64,000 nucleotides of DNA from Nocardioides zhouii (lineage in GTDB: Bacteria > Actinomycetota > Actinomycetes > Propionibacteriales > Nocardioidaceae). Location: NCBI RefSeq assembly GCF_004137345.1, contig NZ_SDWV01000003.1, positions 186,001 through 250,000 on the forward strand, written 5' to 3'. Positions 63,995 through 64,000 of this stretch are shown here, piece after piece. Position numbers and translations under genes: made by a program. How positions within the stretch are numbered: the stretch's first letter is position 1; every line of letters starts with the position of its first letter. The notes beneath the pieces were generated by a model that saw only the letters and a program-made list of their open reading frames with translations, was not told the origin of the DNA and made no database searches.

Positions 63995-64000
63995 GCACCG
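63991..64000 (+). CDS. start of the next gene (three codons)
   Basis: ATGAGCACC begins inside the stop of the glycosyltransferase gene (ATGA). Nothing of the product can be judged; it belongs to the same transcription unit. Confidence 0.5.

Noticed and set aside
1..64000. tRNA or rRNA genes and riboswitches
   Set aside because: I read all intergenic gaps (none above about 270 bases) and found no tRNA-like cloverleaf, CCA-adjacent stem or known riboswitch core; a covariance search would be decisive.

Overview
This window is chromosomal DNA from a high-GC actinobacterium. The closest fit is the Propionibacteriales (Nocardioides-like). The reasons are GC-rich codons throughout, many GTG starts and a few TTG starts, repeated gtacg-type motifs, and a backbone order that follows the Mycobacterium tuberculosis nusB-to-thrS segment (Rv2533c to Rv2614c). 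I saw no rRNA, tRNA, prophage, transposase or CRISPR array.

Region 1 (1-14.8 kb) is mixed accessory and stress content. It holds the end of an ABC-2 permease, a PaiB-like flavoprotein followed by a frameshifted gene, an ATP-dependent DNA ligase, acetyltransferases, a secreted trypsin-like protease, a TetR regulator, a DUF1206 membrane protein, nusB-efp, an APH-like kinase, a DUF222-HNH nuclease, an SGNH hydrolase, a PhzF-like isomerase and several unknowns. Region 2 (14.8-25.5 kb, minus strand) is a compact chain of genes that mostly overlap by 1-4 bases: DUF6167, alaS, ruvX, mltG, aroE, a prepilin peptidase, aroC, aroK, aroB, a DUF402 gene and aroQ. It couples the shikimate pathway to alanyl-tRNA synthesis and cell-wall maturation. 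Region 3 (25.5-35.2 kb) is a complete peptide ABC importer (oppC, substrate-binding lipoprotein, oppB, oppD, oppF). The recombination ATPase gene rarA and a second, paralogous binding lipoprotein are attached downstream.

Region 4 (35.5-49.2 kb) is core housekeeping: aspS, hisS, an MBL hydrolase, a DUF349 protein, rel, apt, yajC, ruvB-ruvA-ruvC, yebC and pdxT. The secD-secF pair, which lies between yajC and apt in M. tuberculosis, is missing. A putative AbiEi/DUF559-type nuclease gene, flanked by two large inverted palindromes, sits between yebC and ruvC. The ruvC promoter contains a clear LexA-type box. Region 5 (49.2-58.3 kb) holds a serine hydrolase, pdxS, a CDP-alcohol phosphatidyltransferase, an inositol-monophosphatase-like gene, a dehydrogenase of the alanine dehydrogenase/CEOS type, a HIT protein, a MalY-like lyase and thrS. 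The patA and pimA genes expected next to pgsA are absent.

Region 6 (58.4-64 kb) has an SMR efflux gene and a divergent TetR gene with two matching operators, a 57-residue Cys-rich protein beside a divergent LysR gene, and the first three genes of a glycosyltransferase cluster that runs off the window.

The most notable non-coding signals are two related REP-like arrays that each begin in a stop codon (40.7 and 58.5 kb), the paired inverted palindromes around the nuclease gene, the LexA box, and many promoters of the form TANNNT followed 6-8 bases later by the start codon, which suggests leaderless mRNAs. No intergenic stretch exceeds about 270 bases.
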